From positions 434,001 to 498,000 of the forward strand of contig CAVSKL010000004.1 of the NCBI GenBank assembly GCA_963728475.1: a DNA stretch of 64,000 nucleotides. The letters run 5' to 3'. Made by a program: the position numbers and the translations under genes. Positions 17,038 to 29,160 of the stretch are shown here, piece by piece. Source of the DNA: CAVSKL01 sp963728475 [NCBI: Candidatus Eiseniibacteriota bacterium]. Lineage in GTDB: Bacteria > Eisenbacteria > RBG-16-71-46 > JABDJR01. Each line of letters opens with the position of its first letter. Within the stretch, counting starts at the first letter, position 1. The notes under the pieces were generated by a model, which made no database searches, was not told the origin of the DNA, and worked only from the letters and a program-made list of their open reading frames with translations.

Positions 17038-20000
17038 GCGATACCCTGCCGACCCGCACGCCCGCCTCCGCCGGCAAGGAGTACTGGCGGAGCATGGACG
17101 AGCTGGAGGACACGCCCGAGTTCCGCCGCCACCTGGAACGCGAGTTCCCTTCCGCGGTGGAGCGAATCACCGACGCGGTCTCCCGCCGCCATTTCATCGG
17201 GCTCATGGGCGCGGCCATCGCCCTCTCCGGAGTGGTGGGTTGCCGGCGGCCCCTGGCGCGGATCCTCCCCTACACCAAGCTTCCCGAGGATCTCCTCCCC
17301 GGCGTGCCCCAGCAGTACGCCACCGTGATGCCCTTCCGCGGGGTGGGCGAGGGGCTCCTGGTCACCAGCAACGAGGGCCGCCCCACCAAGATCGAGGGCA
17401 ACCCCAGCCACCCGTCGAGCCTCGGCGCCACTCACGTGTGGGCGCAGGCCGCCACCCTGGAACTCTACGATCCGGAGCGGGCCAAGACCCCGCGCCGGAA
17501 GGGGAACGACGCCACCTGGGACCAGTTCACCGGCTGGGCGCTTCCCCGGATGAAGGAGCTGCGCGCCGACGGCGGGAAGGGCTTGCGCATCCTCGCCGAG
17601 GCCTCGGCGTCCCCCGCGCTGGCCGCGATGCGGGACGAATTCCTGGCCGCCTATCCCCAGGCCGAATGGCAGGTCTACGAGCCGTTGAACCGCGACAACG
17701 CGCTGGAGGGGAGCCGGATCGCGTTCGGGAAACCGCTCCGTACCCAGCTATTGCTCGACCAGGCCGACGTGATCGTCTCCCTGGACTCCGACTTCCTCTA
17801 CACCGAACCCAACTCGGTGCGGGTGGCCCGCGACTACGCTTCGCGCCGGCGCACGGCGTCGGAGAAGGACCGGCTCAGCCGTCACTACCAGATCGAGAGC
17901 GCGTTCTCGGTGACCGGCACCATGGCCGACCACCGGCTCCGCGCCACTCACGCGCGGGTGGGGGTGCTGGGCCGGGCCCTGGCCGCGGAGCTGGCCGGGC
18001 TCGGGGCGGATCTCCGGGGATACTCCGCCGGAACCCCCTCGGGCCTCTCCGCGCCCGAGGCCCGGTTCGTGAAGGCGGTGGCCAAGGATCTGGCCGCCCG
18101 GCCCGGCCGGGCGGTGGTGCTGGTGGGGGGAGGGCAGCCCGCCGAACTCCACGCGCTGGGTCACGTGTTGAACCGCGCGCTGGGGGCGGTGGGCCCGGTG
18201 GTCCGCTACACCGTCGAGCCCGAGCCCGAGGGACAGACCGCCGGCCTGGGCCGGCTCGCCGCCGACATGAAGGCGGGACGGGTGGACACCCTGTTCGTCC
18301 TGGGCGGGAACCCCGCCTACAACGCCCCCGCGGATCTGGACTTCGCCGGAGCCCTGGGCAAGGTCCCCCACGTGGTGCGTCTCGGGCTCTATCACGACGA
18401 GACCGGGGACGGCGCGGAGTGGGAGCTGCCCAAGGCGCACTTCCTGGAGAGCTGGGGCGACAACCTCGCCTGGGACGGGACGCTGGCGGTCCAGCAGCCG
18501 CTCATCGCCCCCCTCTACGAGGGGAAGAGCGAGATCGAGTTGCTGGCCCTGGTCCTCGACCGCGCCAACCAGGACGGCCACGACATCCTGCAGGAGCTCT
18601 ACGCCGCGAGATGGGGCGCCCTGGGGGTGAGCGACAAGTGGCGGAAGACCCTCAGCGACGGCCTGGTGGAGGGCAGCGCCTACCCCGAGATTCCGGCGAC
18701 CCCGGACGGCGGCGCCGCCGCGCGGGCCGGGGCCGCCCGGAAGGCCGATCCCGAGGGGTTGGAGATCGTGTTCCGCGCCGATCACTGCGTGTGGGATGGG
18801 CGCTGGGCCAACAGCGGCTGGCTCCAGGAGCTTCCCGACAACCTTACCAAGATGGTGTGGGACAACGCGGCCCTGGTGAGCCCGGCCACCGCCCGGGAGC
18901 TCGGGGTCAAGACCGGCGACGTGATCCGGATCGGGGCCTCGGACCGGTCGCTGGAGATCGCGGTATGGATCGCCCCCGGCCACGCCGACCGGACCCTGAC
19001 TCTCCCGCTCGGCTACGGGCGCACCAAGGCCGGGCGGATCGGCGGAATGAAGGGCGACGCCGACAAGCCGAGCCCGGGATTCGACACGTATGCCCTCCGC
19101 ACCGCCGGCGCCATGGACGCGGTGGGGGGGGTGACGGTCGAGAACACCGGCGGGCGCTACGAGCTGGTCTCCACCCAGACCCATTTCAGCATGGAGGACC
19201 GCCGCCTGGTGCGGGAGGCGAGCCTGGCCGAGTACCGGAAGGAACCGGACTTCGCGAGGGACGAGGAGGAGTCGGCCGAGGAGCCCCTCCACCGCGATCC
19301 CAACACCCTCTTCATCGACCGCACCTACGACTTCACCAAGGGCCACCAGTGGGGGATGTCCATCGACCTCTCCACCTGCATCGGCTGCAACGCCTGCACC
19401 GTGGCCTGCCAGTCCGAGAACAACGTGGCCATCGTGGGCAAGGACGAGGTCCGCCGCGGCCGCGAAATGCACTGGATCCGCCTCGATCGCTACTACGTGG
19501 GCGCGGAGGAGGATCCCCGGGCGGTGCAGCAGCCGCTCCCCTGCATGCAGTGCGAGAACGCCCCCTGCGAGAGCGTGTGCCCGGTCCAGGCCACCTCCCA
19601 CAGCGACGAGGGGCTCAACGACATGGTCTACAACCGCTGCATCGGGACCCGGTACTGCAACAACAACTGCCCCTACAAGGTCCGGAGGTTCAACTACTTC
19701 GACTGGAACAAGGGGATGACCGAAGTCGAGAAGATGGAAAAGAACCCGGACGTGACCGTGCGCATGCGCGGGGTCATGGAGAAGTGCACCTATTGCGTGC
19801 AGCGGATCAACCGGGCCAAGATCCACGCCAAGATCGAGGGCCGCCCGGTGGCCGACGGCGAGATCGTGACCGCCTGCCAGCAGGTGTGCCCCACCCGGTC
19901 CATCGTCTTCGGCGACGTGAACGACCCCGGGACGCGGGTCACCGCGCTCAAGAGCCAGAACAAGGACTACGTCATCTTCGGCGACCTGGATACGAGGCCC

Positions 20001-20056
20001 CGCACCTCGTACCTGGCCCGGATCCGGAACCCCAACCCCGAGCTGGAGCAGGCCTG

Positions 20057-20057
<1 letters not shown>
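17034..20057 (+). CDS. actB: Alternative complex III iron-sulfur subunit ActB
   Basis: 1007 residues, a fusion of a molybdopterin-oxidoreductase-like domain (about 75-740, known to lack the cofactor in ACIII) with a NrfC-like ferredoxin domain (about 760-1000). Cys clusters for the Fe-S centres are seen in [37 protein letters not shown] and CTYC...CQQVCP. A twin-Arg motif [10 protein letters not shown] (residues 50-59) is followed by GVVGC (Cys70), consistent with Tat export and lipidation. Overlaps actA by 4 bases and actC by 1. Confidence 0.94.
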
Positions 20058-21483
<1,426 letters not shown>

Positions 21484-21487
<4 letters not shown>

Positions 21488-22047
21488 GCGAGTCCAAGCA
21501 CCGCCCGGTCCCTTCCACCCCCGGCCTCTACGGGGTGATGGGGGAGTTCGAGACCACCCAGGACCTCCTCCACGCCGCCGAGCGGGTGCGGGCCAACGGG
21601 TACACCCGGGTGGACGCCTACTCGCCGTTCCCGGTGCACGGGCTCGACCGGGTCCTGGGGACCCCCGGGTCCAAGGTGCCCTGGATCGTGCTCGGCGGGG
21701 CGATCCTGGGCTGCAGCGGAGGCCTGTGGCTCCAGTGGTGGACGGCGGCGGTGAACTACCCGATCAAGATCGCGGGCAAGCCCTACTTCTCGCTGCCCGC
21801 GTTCATCCCCGTCACCTTCGAGGCCACCATCCTCCTTTCCGCGTTCGCGGCGGTCTTCGGGATGCTGGGGCTGAACAAGCTGCCGCAGTACTACCACCCC
21901 GTGTTCAGGCATTCGACCTTCAACCGCGTCACCGACGACCGGTTCTTCCTGGCCATCGAGTCCGACGATCCCCAGTTCGACGCGGACAAGGCGCGCCAGG
22001 TCCTGATCGCCGCCGGCGGCAAGAACGTGGAGGTGGTGGAGGGATGA
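21484..22047 (+). CDS. actD: Alternative complex III subunit ActD (DUF3341)
   Basis: 187 residues: a soluble N-terminal part with [19 protein letters not shown] and [16 protein letters not shown], two membrane helices (about 60-82 and 100-122), and a cytoplasmic C-terminal domain. GTG start in a GTGA overlap with actC. Confidence 0.92.
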
Positions 22048-22664
22048 GGGCGTTCCCAGGATTGACCTTCGCCGCCGTCCTGATGCTCGTGACCGGCCTG
22101 GTCCTGGTGGAAGGGTGCGCCCGGGGCCAGCCCACCCAGAAGACCCCGGTCATGATCATCCCTGACCTGGAGTTCCAGCGGAAATTCAAGGCCCAGGAGG
22201 AGACGCCCTTCTTCGCCGACGGGCGGACCATGCGCACCCCGCCCGAGGGCACGGTCGCCCGCGGCGATGCCGAGCTGGACCACGCCTACTACGACGGCAA
22301 GGTGGGGGAGCAGGACGTTACCCGGATCCCGGTGGCGGTCACCGAGAAGCTGCTCCGCCGCGGAGAGAACCGGTTCAACATCTACTGCTCCCCCTGCCAC
22401 GACCGGACCGGGCGCGGGAAGGGGATGGTGATCGGCTACGGCTTCGTGCCGCCCCCCGACTTCCACTCCGACCGGGTCCGCGAGTTCGCGGACGGGTACA
22501 TCTTCAACGTGATCACTCACGGAGTCCGGAACATGCCGGCGTACGCTCCCCAGATCCCGGTGGCCGACCGGTGGGCCATCGTGGCCTACCTGCGGGCGCT
22601 CCAGCTCAGCCAGAACGCACCCCTGTCGGACGTCCCTCCCGACGTCCGCAACCAGCTGAAGTAG
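22044..22664 (+). CDS. actE: Alternative complex III monohaem cytochrome ActE
   Basis: 206 residues. Lipoprotein signal ending LVEGC (Cys25) and one haem motif, CSPCH (about 117), with a distal Met candidate in NMPAYAPQIP. Carries electrons toward the oxidase. Overlaps actD by 4 bases. Confidence 0.93.
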   Translation: MRAFPGLTFAAVLMLVTGLVLVEGCARGQPTQKTPVMIIPDLEFQRKFKAQEETPFFADGRTMRTPPEGTVARGDAELDHAYYDGKVGEQDVTRIPVAVTEKLLRRGENRFNIYCSPCHDRTGRGKGMVIGYGFVPPPDFHSDRVREFADGYIFNVITHGVRNMPAYAPQIPVADRWAIVAYLRALQLSQNAPLSDVPPDVRNQLK

Positions 22665-22668
22665 GACA

Positions 22669-23871
22669 GTGGCTCATCGACTCAACCGATCGGATTCGTT
22701 TCAGGTGTCCCCGGGGGGCTGGCGGGCGGGACGCACCCTGCTCGCGGCGGCGGCGGTGGCGGGGCTGGCCCTGGCCGCGGTCGGCTTCGCCGTGAACCGG
22801 GAGCAGTTCTTCTTCTCCTACCTCACCGCCTTCGTGTTCTGGGTGATGGTGGCGCTGGGAGCGATCTTTTTCGTGCTGGTGAACCATCTCGCCCGCGCGG
22901 GATGGAGCGTGGTGGTGCGCCGCCTGGCCGAGACCGCCGGCGCCGCCATGCCGGTCTTCCTCCTCCTGTTCCTGCCGCTGGTGGCCGGCCTCGGAGTGCT
23001 CTACAAGTGGGCGGATCCCTCGGTGGTGGCCCGGGACCCGTTGCTTCAGCACAAGGCCCCGTTCCTCAACGTGCCCTTCTTCCTGATCCGGGCGGCGCTC
23101 TACATCGGGATCTGGTCGCTCATCGCCCGCTACTTCCTCCGCCGCTCGGTGGCGCAGGACGAGAGCGGCGACCCCATGACCACGGTGGTGCTACAACGGC
23201 GCGCCGCCCCCGCCGTCGCGGTCTACGCGATCACCGTGACCCTCATGTCCTTCGACTGGCTGATGTCGCTCACCCCCCGCTGGTATTCGACCATCTTCGG
23301 GGTGTACGTCTGGAGCGGGGGAGTCCTGGGCGCGCTGGCGCTCCTGGTTCTTGCCTCGGTCGCGCTGCGCCGGGGCGGGTACCTGACCCATACCATCCGC
23401 ATCGACCACTTCCAGGACCTGGGCCGGCTGCTCTTCGCATTTACCGTGTTCTGGGCCTACATCGCGTACTCCCAGTACATGCTCATCTGGTACGGGAACC
23501 TTCCCGAGGAGACGAGCTACTTCCGGCCCCGCATCGAGGGGAGCTGGGGACACATCGGGGTGCTGCTCATCCTCGGCCACTTCTTCGTCCCCTTCGCGAT
23601 CTTCATGTCCCGCTGGGTGAAACGGCGCCCGGTCCTGGTGGCGGCGGGGGCGCTGTGGGTGCTGCTCATGGAGTACCTGGACGTCTTCTGGATGTCCGCG
23701 CCCACGCTGCATCCGCACGGGTTCACCTTCTCCTGGATCGACGCCGCTTGCGTGGTGGGGATCGGCGGGGTGTACCTCTCGGTGTTCGCGGCGATGCTGG
23801 CGCGGCAAGCCCTTGTTCCCGCTGGAGATCCACGGTTGCCCGAGTCGCTGGCGGTGGAGCACGCGTACTGA
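22669..23871 (+). CDS. actF: Alternative complex III membrane subunit ActF
   Basis: 400 residues with about ten membrane helices, related to ActC but lacking its quinol site in known structures. FDWLMSLTPRWYSTIFGVY and ILGHFFVPFAIFMSRWVKR are characteristic. The GTG at 22669 begins four bases after the actE stop. Confidence 0.91.
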   Translation: MAHRLNRSDSFQVSPGGWRAGRTLLAAAAVAGLALAAVGFAVNREQFFFSYLTAFVFWVMVALGAIFFVLVNHLARAGWSVVVRRLAETAGAAMPVFLLLFLPLVAGLGVLYKWADPSVVARDPLLQHKAPFLNVPFFLIRAALYIGIWSLIARYFLRRSVAQDESGDPMTTVVLQRRAAPAVAVYAITVTLMSFDWLMSLTPRWYSTIFGVYVWSGGVLGALALLVLASVALRRGGYLTHTIRIDHFQDLGRLLFAFTVFWAYIAYSQYMLIWYGNLPEETSYFRPRIEGSWGHIGVLLILGHFFVPFAIFMSRWVKRRPVLVAAGALWVLLMEYLDVFWMSAPTLHPHGFTFSWIDAACVVGIGGVYLSVFAAMLARQALVPAGDPRLPESLAVEHAY

Positions 23872-23944
23872 GATGATCCGGGGCCGGCGGCTCCGGGCGT
23901 GACGCCGGCCGGGGTTCCGGCGTCCCTGCAGGAGGAAGAGAGTC

Positions 23945-24274
23945 ATGGCGGAACAGGTCTCGAGGACTCCCCGCACCGGTTGGATCTTCGTCTCCGGCAT
24001 GGTGGCGTTCGTTCTGCTCGCATCTTCATTGGCGTGGTTGCATTCGTTCTTCGAGGTGACCCGCAATCGCGAGGTCTACGAGAAGGTGCTTTCGGTCCAG
24101 AACACCAATCTCCGGGACCTGCGGGCGGGGGAGGACACCGTCCTCAACTCCTACGGGTGGGTGGACCAGCAGAAGGGCATCGTCCACATTCCCATCGACC
24201 GGGCCATCGAGATCATGGCCAAGGAGGGCCGGGAGGGGCCGGGCCCGGACAAGAACTCAACGCAAGGAGGTTGA
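23945..24274 (+). CDS. Small single-span protein of the ACIII-caa3 cluster
   Basis: 109 residues: an N-terminal membrane helix (about 14-34), then a soluble part ending with YGWVDQQKGIVHIPIDRAIE. I recall similar short proteins with this WVDQQKG.V.IPIDRA signature beside sco in ACIII clusters, but I know no experimental function. The ATG at 23945 follows GGAGGAAGAG. Stop 2 bases before sco, so an assembly or copper-delivery role is plausible but inferred. Confidence 0.75.
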   Translation: MAEQVSRTPRTGWIFVSGMVAFVLLASSLAWLHSFFEVTRNREVYEKVLSVQNTNLRDLRAGEDTVLNSYGWVDQQKGIVHIPIDRAIEIMAKEGREGPGPDKNSTQGG

Positions 24275-24276
24275 TC

Positions 24277-25113
24277 GTGCCGCGCTGGAATGCCGCCCTG
24301 GGGGCGGCCTCGGTGGTCGTCGCACTGCTCGCGATTCCGAGGGGGGCCAGCGCTCAAATATCCGCGGACAAGACCCCCGCCCAGCTGGAGGGGGTCGACC
24401 TGGTCGACCGCTCGGGGAACATGGTCCCCGGCGGCCTGGAATTCGCCGACGAGACCGGGGGGCCGGTGCGGCTGGGGGACTTCTTCACCGGAGACAAGCC
24501 GGTGCTTCTCCAGCTCGTGTACTACAACTGCCCCATGCTTTGCACCCAGGTCCTGAACGGGTACGTGGCTTCGGCCACCAAGCTCGACTGGACTCCGGGC
24601 CGGGACTACACGGTGGTGACGGTCAGCTTCGATCCCAAGGACAAACCCGAGGTGGCGAGGCTCAAGAAGCAGAACTACGTGAACTCGCTGGACAAGCCGG
24701 GGGCGGCGGCGGGATGGCACTTCCTCACCGGCCGGCAGGCGCAGATCGACACCCTCACCGCCGCGGTGGGGTTCAAGTACAAGTACGATCCGAAAAAGCA
24801 GCAGTACTACCACGCGGCGGGGATGTTCGTGCTGACTCCCGAGGGAAAGATCAGCCGGACCCTCTACGGGATCGAGTATCCGACCAAGGACCTCCGGCTG
24901 TCCCTGGTCGAGGCCTCGGAAGGGAAGCTGGGGACGCCGCTCGACAAGCTGATCCTATTCTGTTGCCAGTACGACCCGGGAACGCACAAGTACAGCGTGG
25001 TGGCGTTCCAGGTGATGAAGCTGGGCGGGGTGCTGACCCTGATCGGGCTGGGCGGCCTGCTCGGCCTACTCTGGATCCGGGAGCGGCACCGCTCCCATCA
25101 CGCAGCGGCCTGA
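24277..25113 (+). CDS. sco: SCO1/SenC/PrrC-type copper chaperone
   Basis: 278 residues with a thioredoxin fold. The copper site is CPMLC (C85, C89) plus a His in QQYYHAAG. It has an N-terminal signal and also a C-terminal membrane segment (about 248-266). Delivers copper to the CuA centre of CoxB, encoded next. The GTG at 24277 lies 6 bases after AAGGAGG. Confidence 0.9.
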   Translation: MPRWNAALGAASVVVALLAIPRGASAQISADKTPAQLEGVDLVDRSGNMVPGGLEFADETGGPVRLGDFFTGDKPVLLQLVYYNCPMLCTQVLNGYVASATKLDWTPGRDYTVVTVSFDPKDKPEVARLKKQNYVNSLDKPGAAAGWHFLTGRQAQIDTLTAAVGFKYKYDPKKQQYYHAAGMFVLTPEGKISRTLYGIEYPTKDLRLSLVEASEGKLGTPLDKLILFCCQYDPGTHKYSVVAFQVMKLGGVLTLIGLGGLLGLLWIRERHRSHHAAA

Positions 25114-25192
25114 CCGCCCGGTCCGAGGACCGGCGGCACGGTCACGGGAGACACGCGGCCCCGCCCGGCGGGGACCCGACGGGAACCATCGC

Positions 25193-26131
25193 ATGAACGG
25201 AACCTTTCAACTGCCCCCGGAAGCGTCCACCGTCGCGCACCAGGTGGATTCGCTGTACTACTTCATCTTCTGGGGAGCGGTGTTCTTCTTCGTGATCATC
25301 ACCGGGTTCTCCACCATCTTCATCCTCCGTTACCGGCGCCGGGAGGGGGAGGGGAAGATGAAACCCCGGGCGTCGCACAATACGTCCCTGGAGGTGACCT
25401 GGACCGTCATTCCTCTCGCCCTGGTCATGCTCGTGTTCATGTGGGGCTTCAAGGGCTACATGAACCTCGCGGTGGTTCCGGGAGGGGCGCTCCAGTACCA
25501 CGTCACCGCCAAGCAGTGGCTGTGGCAGGTCCAGGATCCCAACGGGCAGATGTCGGTGAACGAGATGACGGTACCGGTGAACGCCCCGGTCAAGGTCGTC
25601 CTCCGGTCCGAGGATGTCATCCACAGCTTCTTCGTTCCCGACTTCCGGGTGAAGCAGGACGTCCTGCCCAACCGCTACACCACCCTTTGGTTCCAGGCCA
25701 CCGCCACCGGTGACCACCAGCTCTACTGCACCGAGTACTGCGGGCAGGGGCATTCGGGGATGTTGGGGATGATCCACGTGCTGTCGCCGGAGGATTACCG
25801 GAAGTACCTGGAGTCGGGGGCGGGGCCGCCCTCGGGGATGGCTCCGGCCCAGTACGGGGAGCAGATCTACAGGAGCAAGGCCTGCATCACCTGTCATTCC
25901 CTGGACGGGAGCGTCAAGACCGGGCCCTCGTTCAAGGGCATCTGGGGGACCCAGGTCAAGCTGTCCGACGGCTCCACCGTGACCGTGGACGAGAACTACG
26001 TCCGGCAGTCGGTGCTGGAGCCGGCCTCCCAGGTGGTGTCCGGGTTCCAGCCGGTCATGCCCACCTTCCAGGGGCTTTTGACCGATCCGCAGATCGACGC
26101 CATCATCGAGTTCATCAAGTCACAGAAGTAG
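25193..26131 (+). CDS. coxB: Cytochrome c oxidase subunit II, caa3 type
   Basis: 312 residues: two membrane helices (about 22-46 and 68-90), a CuA cupredoxin domain with a His ([10 protein letters not shown]) and [12 protein letters not shown], then a fused cytochrome c domain with CITCH (about 235) and a Met ligand candidate (QPVMPTF). The fused haem defines caa3 and fits direct electron transfer from ACIII. Confidence 0.95.
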   Translation: MNGTFQLPPEASTVAHQVDSLYYFIFWGAVFFFVIITGFSTIFILRYRRREGEGKMKPRASHNTSLEVTWTVIPLALVMLVFMWGFKGYMNLAVVPGGALQYHVTAKQWLWQVQDPNGQMSVNEMTVPVNAPVKVVLRSEDVIHSFFVPDFRVKQDVLPNRYTTLWFQATATGDHQLYCTEYCGQGHSGMLGMIHVLSPEDYRKYLESGAGPPSGMAPAQYGEQIYRSKACITCHSLDGSVKTGPSFKGIWGTQVKLSDGSTVTVDENYVRQSVLEPASQVVSGFQPVMPTFQGLLTDPQIDAIIEFIKSQK

Positions 26132-26160
26132 TCCGGCTTCCGTCAAGCGAGGCGACCCCC

Positions 26161-27810
26161 ATGGCGACCCAGACCCTCGAAGCGCACGTTTCCCCGGCGG
26201 GGAAGAGCTACCTGGACGTGACCCACGGCCTCAAGTCGTGGCTCTTCACCCTGGACCACAAACGCATCGGGATCATGTATCTGTGCGCGATCAGCACGTC
26301 GTTCCTTCTGGGCGGGATCATGGCGTTGTTGATCCGGCTGGAGCTGTTCCTGCCGGGGCGGACCATCATGTCCGCCCAGACCTACAACGAGGTGTTCACG
26401 CTCCACGGGATCATCATGATCTTCCTGTTCATCATCCCGTCGATCCCGGCGGCGCTGGGGAACTTCTTCCTGCCGATCATGATCGGGGCCAAGGACGTGG
26501 CCTTTCCCCGGCTCAACCTGGCCAGCTTCTACCTGTGGTGCACGGGGGCGGTGTTCACCCTCACCGCCATCCTCACCGGAGGGATCGATACCGGCTGGAC
26601 CTTCTACACCCCCTACAGCGTGCAGACCCATACCTCGGTGATCTGGATGGGGCTGGGGATCTTCATCCTGGGGTTCTCCTCCATCTTCACCGGGCTCAAC
26701 TTCATCGTCACCATCCACAAGCTCCGGATGCCGGGGATGGGGTGGTTCGACATGCCGCTCTTCCTGTGGTCGATCTACGGCACCGCCCTCATCCAGGTGC
26801 TGGCCACCCCGGTGCTGGGCATCACCCTTCTCCTCCTGGTGGCGGAGCGGGTGCTCCACGTGGGGATATTCGATCCCGCCCTGGGGGGCGACCCGGTTCT
26901 CTTCCAGCACTTCTTCTGGTTCTACTCCCATCCCGCGGTCTACATCATGATCCTGCCGGGAATGGGAATCATGAGCGAGATCGTCACCACCTTCAGCCGC
27001 CGGCACATTTTCGGGTACCGGTTCGTGGCGCTTTCCTCGCTCGCCATCGCGGTGCTGGGGTTCCTGGTGTGGGGGCACCACATGTTCGTGAGCGGCCAGT
27101 CCGAGGTCGCCACCATGATGTTCTCGTTCCTCACCTTCTTCGTGGCCATTCCCTCCGCGATCAAGATGTTCAACTGGACCGCGACCATGTACAAGGGGTC
27201 GATCGCCCTGGACACCCCCATGCTCTACGCGCTGGCCTTCCTCTTCCTGTTCTCGATCGGGGGGCTGACCGGCATCTTCCTGGGCGCTCTCTCGGTGGAT
27301 GTTCACCTGACTGACACCTACTTCGTGGTCGCTCACTTCCACTACGTGATGATGGGAGGGACGGTGATGGCGTTCCTGGCCGGCCTCCACTACTGGTGGC
27401 CGAAGATGACCGGCCGCATGTACCCGGAGACGGTGGGCCGGATGACCGCCATCATCATCTTCATCGGGTTCAACGTCACCTTCCTCACCCAGTTCGTGCT
27501 CGGCTCGCGCGGGATGCCGCGCCGCTACTACGATTACCTGGAGCAGTTCCAGCCGCTTCACCAGCTCTCCACCTTCGGATCCTGGATCCTCGGCTTCGGC
27601 TTCCTGACCATGGTCATCTACCTGATGTACTCGTTGAAGGCGGGGGAGAAGGCGCCGGCCAACCCCTGGGGATCGCTGGGGATCGAGTGGCGGACGCCCT
27701 CCCCGCCCCCGCTGGAGAACTTCGAGGAGGAACCGAGCCTGGCCTACGGCCCCTACGACTACCAGAAGGTCTACGGCGAAGAGACCGACGAGGCGGTGGC
27801 CTCGGTTTGA
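26161..27810 (+). CDS. coxA: Cytochrome c oxidase subunit I, A2 type
   Basis: 549 residues, about twelve helices. Haem and CuB ligands are seen in [22 protein letters not shown] and VAHFHYV. Helix VI reads YSHPAVYI rather than HPEVYI, so the proton-channel Glu is replaced by the Tyr-Ser motif typical of A2-type oxidases such as the Rhodothermus caa3. The K-channel Lys is present in [10 protein letters not shown]. Confidence 0.95.
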   Translation: MATQTLEAHVSPAGKSYLDVTHGLKSWLFTLDHKRIGIMYLCAISTSFLLGGIMALLIRLELFLPGRTIMSAQTYNEVFTLHGIIMIFLFIIPSIPAALGNFFLPIMIGAKDVAFPRLNLASFYLWCTGAVFTLTAILTGGIDTGWTFYTPYSVQTHTSVIWMGLGIFILGFSSIFTGLNFIVTIHKLRMPGMGWFDMPLFLWSIYGTALIQVLATPVLGITLLLLVAERVLHVGIFDPALGGDPVLFQHFFWFYSHPAVYIMILPGMGIMSEIVTTFSRRHIFGYRFVALSSLAIAVLGFLVWGHHMFVSGQSEVATMMFSFLTFFVAIPSAIKMFNWTATMYKGSIALDTPMLYALAFLFLFSIGGLTGIFLGALSVDVHLTDTYFVVAHFHYVMMGGTVMAFLAGLHYWWPKMTGRMYPETVGRMTAIIIFIGFNVTFLTQFVLGSRGMPRRYYDYLEQFQPLHQLSTFGSWILGFGFLTMVIYLMYSLKAGEKAPANPWGSLGIEWRTPSPPPLENFEEEPSLAYGPYDYQKVYGEETDEAVASV

Positions 27811-27847
27811 CCGGCCCCGGAGTCCCACCCGAGAGGAACGCCCGATC

Positions 27848-28501
27848 ATGAGCACTGTCCCGGAGCGCGTGCCCCACCAGGTCGGGCACCACTATGCCGA
27901 CGCCGAGCAGGAGTTCACCGCGGCCAAGCTGGGCTTCTGGCTTTTCCTGGCCACGGAGATCCTCCTGTTCGGCGGACTGTTCGTGGCCTACGTGGTGATG
28001 CGGAACCTGTATCCCCACATGTTCCAGATCTCGCACGAGAACCTGAACCGGGTGATGGGCGGCACCAATACCGTGGTCCTCATCTGCTCCAGCCTCACCA
28101 TGGCGCTGGCGGTGCGGGCGGCCCAGACCAATCAGCGGAGGCGGTTGCTCGGCCTGCTCACCGTGACCATCCTCCTGGCCGGGGTCTTCCTGGTGATCAA
28201 GTTCTTCGAGTACCGGGTGAAGTTCGAGCACGGGTTGCTTCCCGGGTTCTGGTACAACCCGCACGAGGCCGGCCAGCCGGTGAACGGCAACATCTTCTTC
28301 GCTCTCTACTTCCTCATGACCGGCCTTCACGGGGTCCACGTGATCGCGGGGATGGTCGTCATCAGCTGGATCCTGGTACGTTCGGCAAGAGGGGACTTCT
28401 CGAGCGAGTACTACACCCCGGTGGAGCTGGTCGGGTTGTACTGGCACCTTGTGGACGTGATCTGGATCTACCTCTTCCCGCTCTTCTACCTGATCAAGTA
28501 G
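27848..28501 (+). CDS. coxC: Cytochrome c oxidase subunit III
   Basis: 217 residues, about five membrane helices. GLHGVHVIAGM and VGLYWHLVDVIWIYLFPLFYL are the family signatures. The ATG at 27848 follows GAGAGGAA. Confidence 0.94.
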   Translation: MSTVPERVPHQVGHHYADAEQEFTAAKLGFWLFLATEILLFGGLFVAYVVMRNLYPHMFQISHENLNRVMGGTNTVVLICSSLTMALAVRAAQTNQRRRLLGLLTVTILLAGVFLVIKFFEYRVKFEHGLLPGFWYNPHEAGQPVNGNIFFALYFLMTGLHGVHVIAGMVVISWILVRSARGDFSSEYYTPVELVGLYWHLVDVIWIYLFPLFYLIK

Positions 28502-28507
28502 GTGACC

Positions 28508-29110
28508 ATGAGCCACGCGCATGCCGCCGTCGCCGGCGAACACAAGCCCCACGTGCTTCCCCTCCGCATCTATTTCTCGGTGTGGGGAGCGCTCCTGGTC
28601 CTGACCTACCTCACCGTGGCCGCCTCCTACCAGGACTTCGGCACCTGGAATCTGGTGGTGGCGGTGGGGATCGCCACCATCAAGGCGAGCCTGGTCGCGC
28701 TGTTCTTCATGCACCTGAAGTACGACGAGCGCTTCAACGCCCTCATCTTCGTGTCGGCGCTGGCGTTCTTGGGGATCTTCTTCATCCTCACCCTGGCCGA
28801 TACCTCCGAGCGCGGTTCGGTGGACCCGATCAAGGCCTACGAGATCGCCCCGGTCCCGGGCCGGCCCGACCTGGAGAAGCGGCTGGGCCCCGGGGAGCAC
28901 GGCATGGTGATCGACACCACCGCGGCGGCCTCGGACAGCGGCAAGGCGGCGGCGGATTCGGCGGGGGCGGCCGGCGGCATGAACCCCGGCGGCGGGAAGC
29001 CCGGCGGCGGGAACCCCGGCGTGACGAAGCCCACCGGCGTGACGAAGCCGGGCGGGGCGGGGAACCGGGGGGCGGCGGCCGACTCCGGAGGGGCGTCCCC
29101 GGGCCACTGA
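28508..29110 (+). CDS. coxD: Cytochrome c oxidase subunit IV (caa3 type) with Gly-rich tail
   Basis: 200 residues. About three membrane helices (19-98), including KASLVALFFMHLKYDERFN, mark the prokaryotic subunit IV family. The last 80 residues are a low-complexity Gly/Pro/Ala/Lys tail with GGGKPGGGNPG- and VTKP-type repeats, much longer than usual. The ATG at 28508 has AGGTG 5 bases upstream; a GTG at 28502 is also in frame. Confidence 0.88.
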   Translation: MSHAHAAVAGEHKPHVLPLRIYFSVWGALLVLTYLTVAASYQDFGTWNLVVAVGIATIKASLVALFFMHLKYDERFNALIFVSALAFLGIFFILTLADTSERGSVDPIKAYEIAPVPGRPDLEKRLGPGEHGMVIDTTAAASDSGKAAADSAGAAGGMNPGGGKPGGGNPGVTKPTGVTKPGGAGNRGAAADSGGASPGH

Positions 29111-29160
29111 ACCCGGCGGCCGGTACGGGGACCGCGACGCGGACCCCACGCGAGGCGACC

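Noticed and set aside
26143-27855. 570-residue His/Glu-rich frame antisense to coxA, and similar long frames antisense to hppA, actB and prs
   Set aside because: Shadow frames caused by GC-rich codon use; composition is implausible and the opposite strand holds clear conserved genes.
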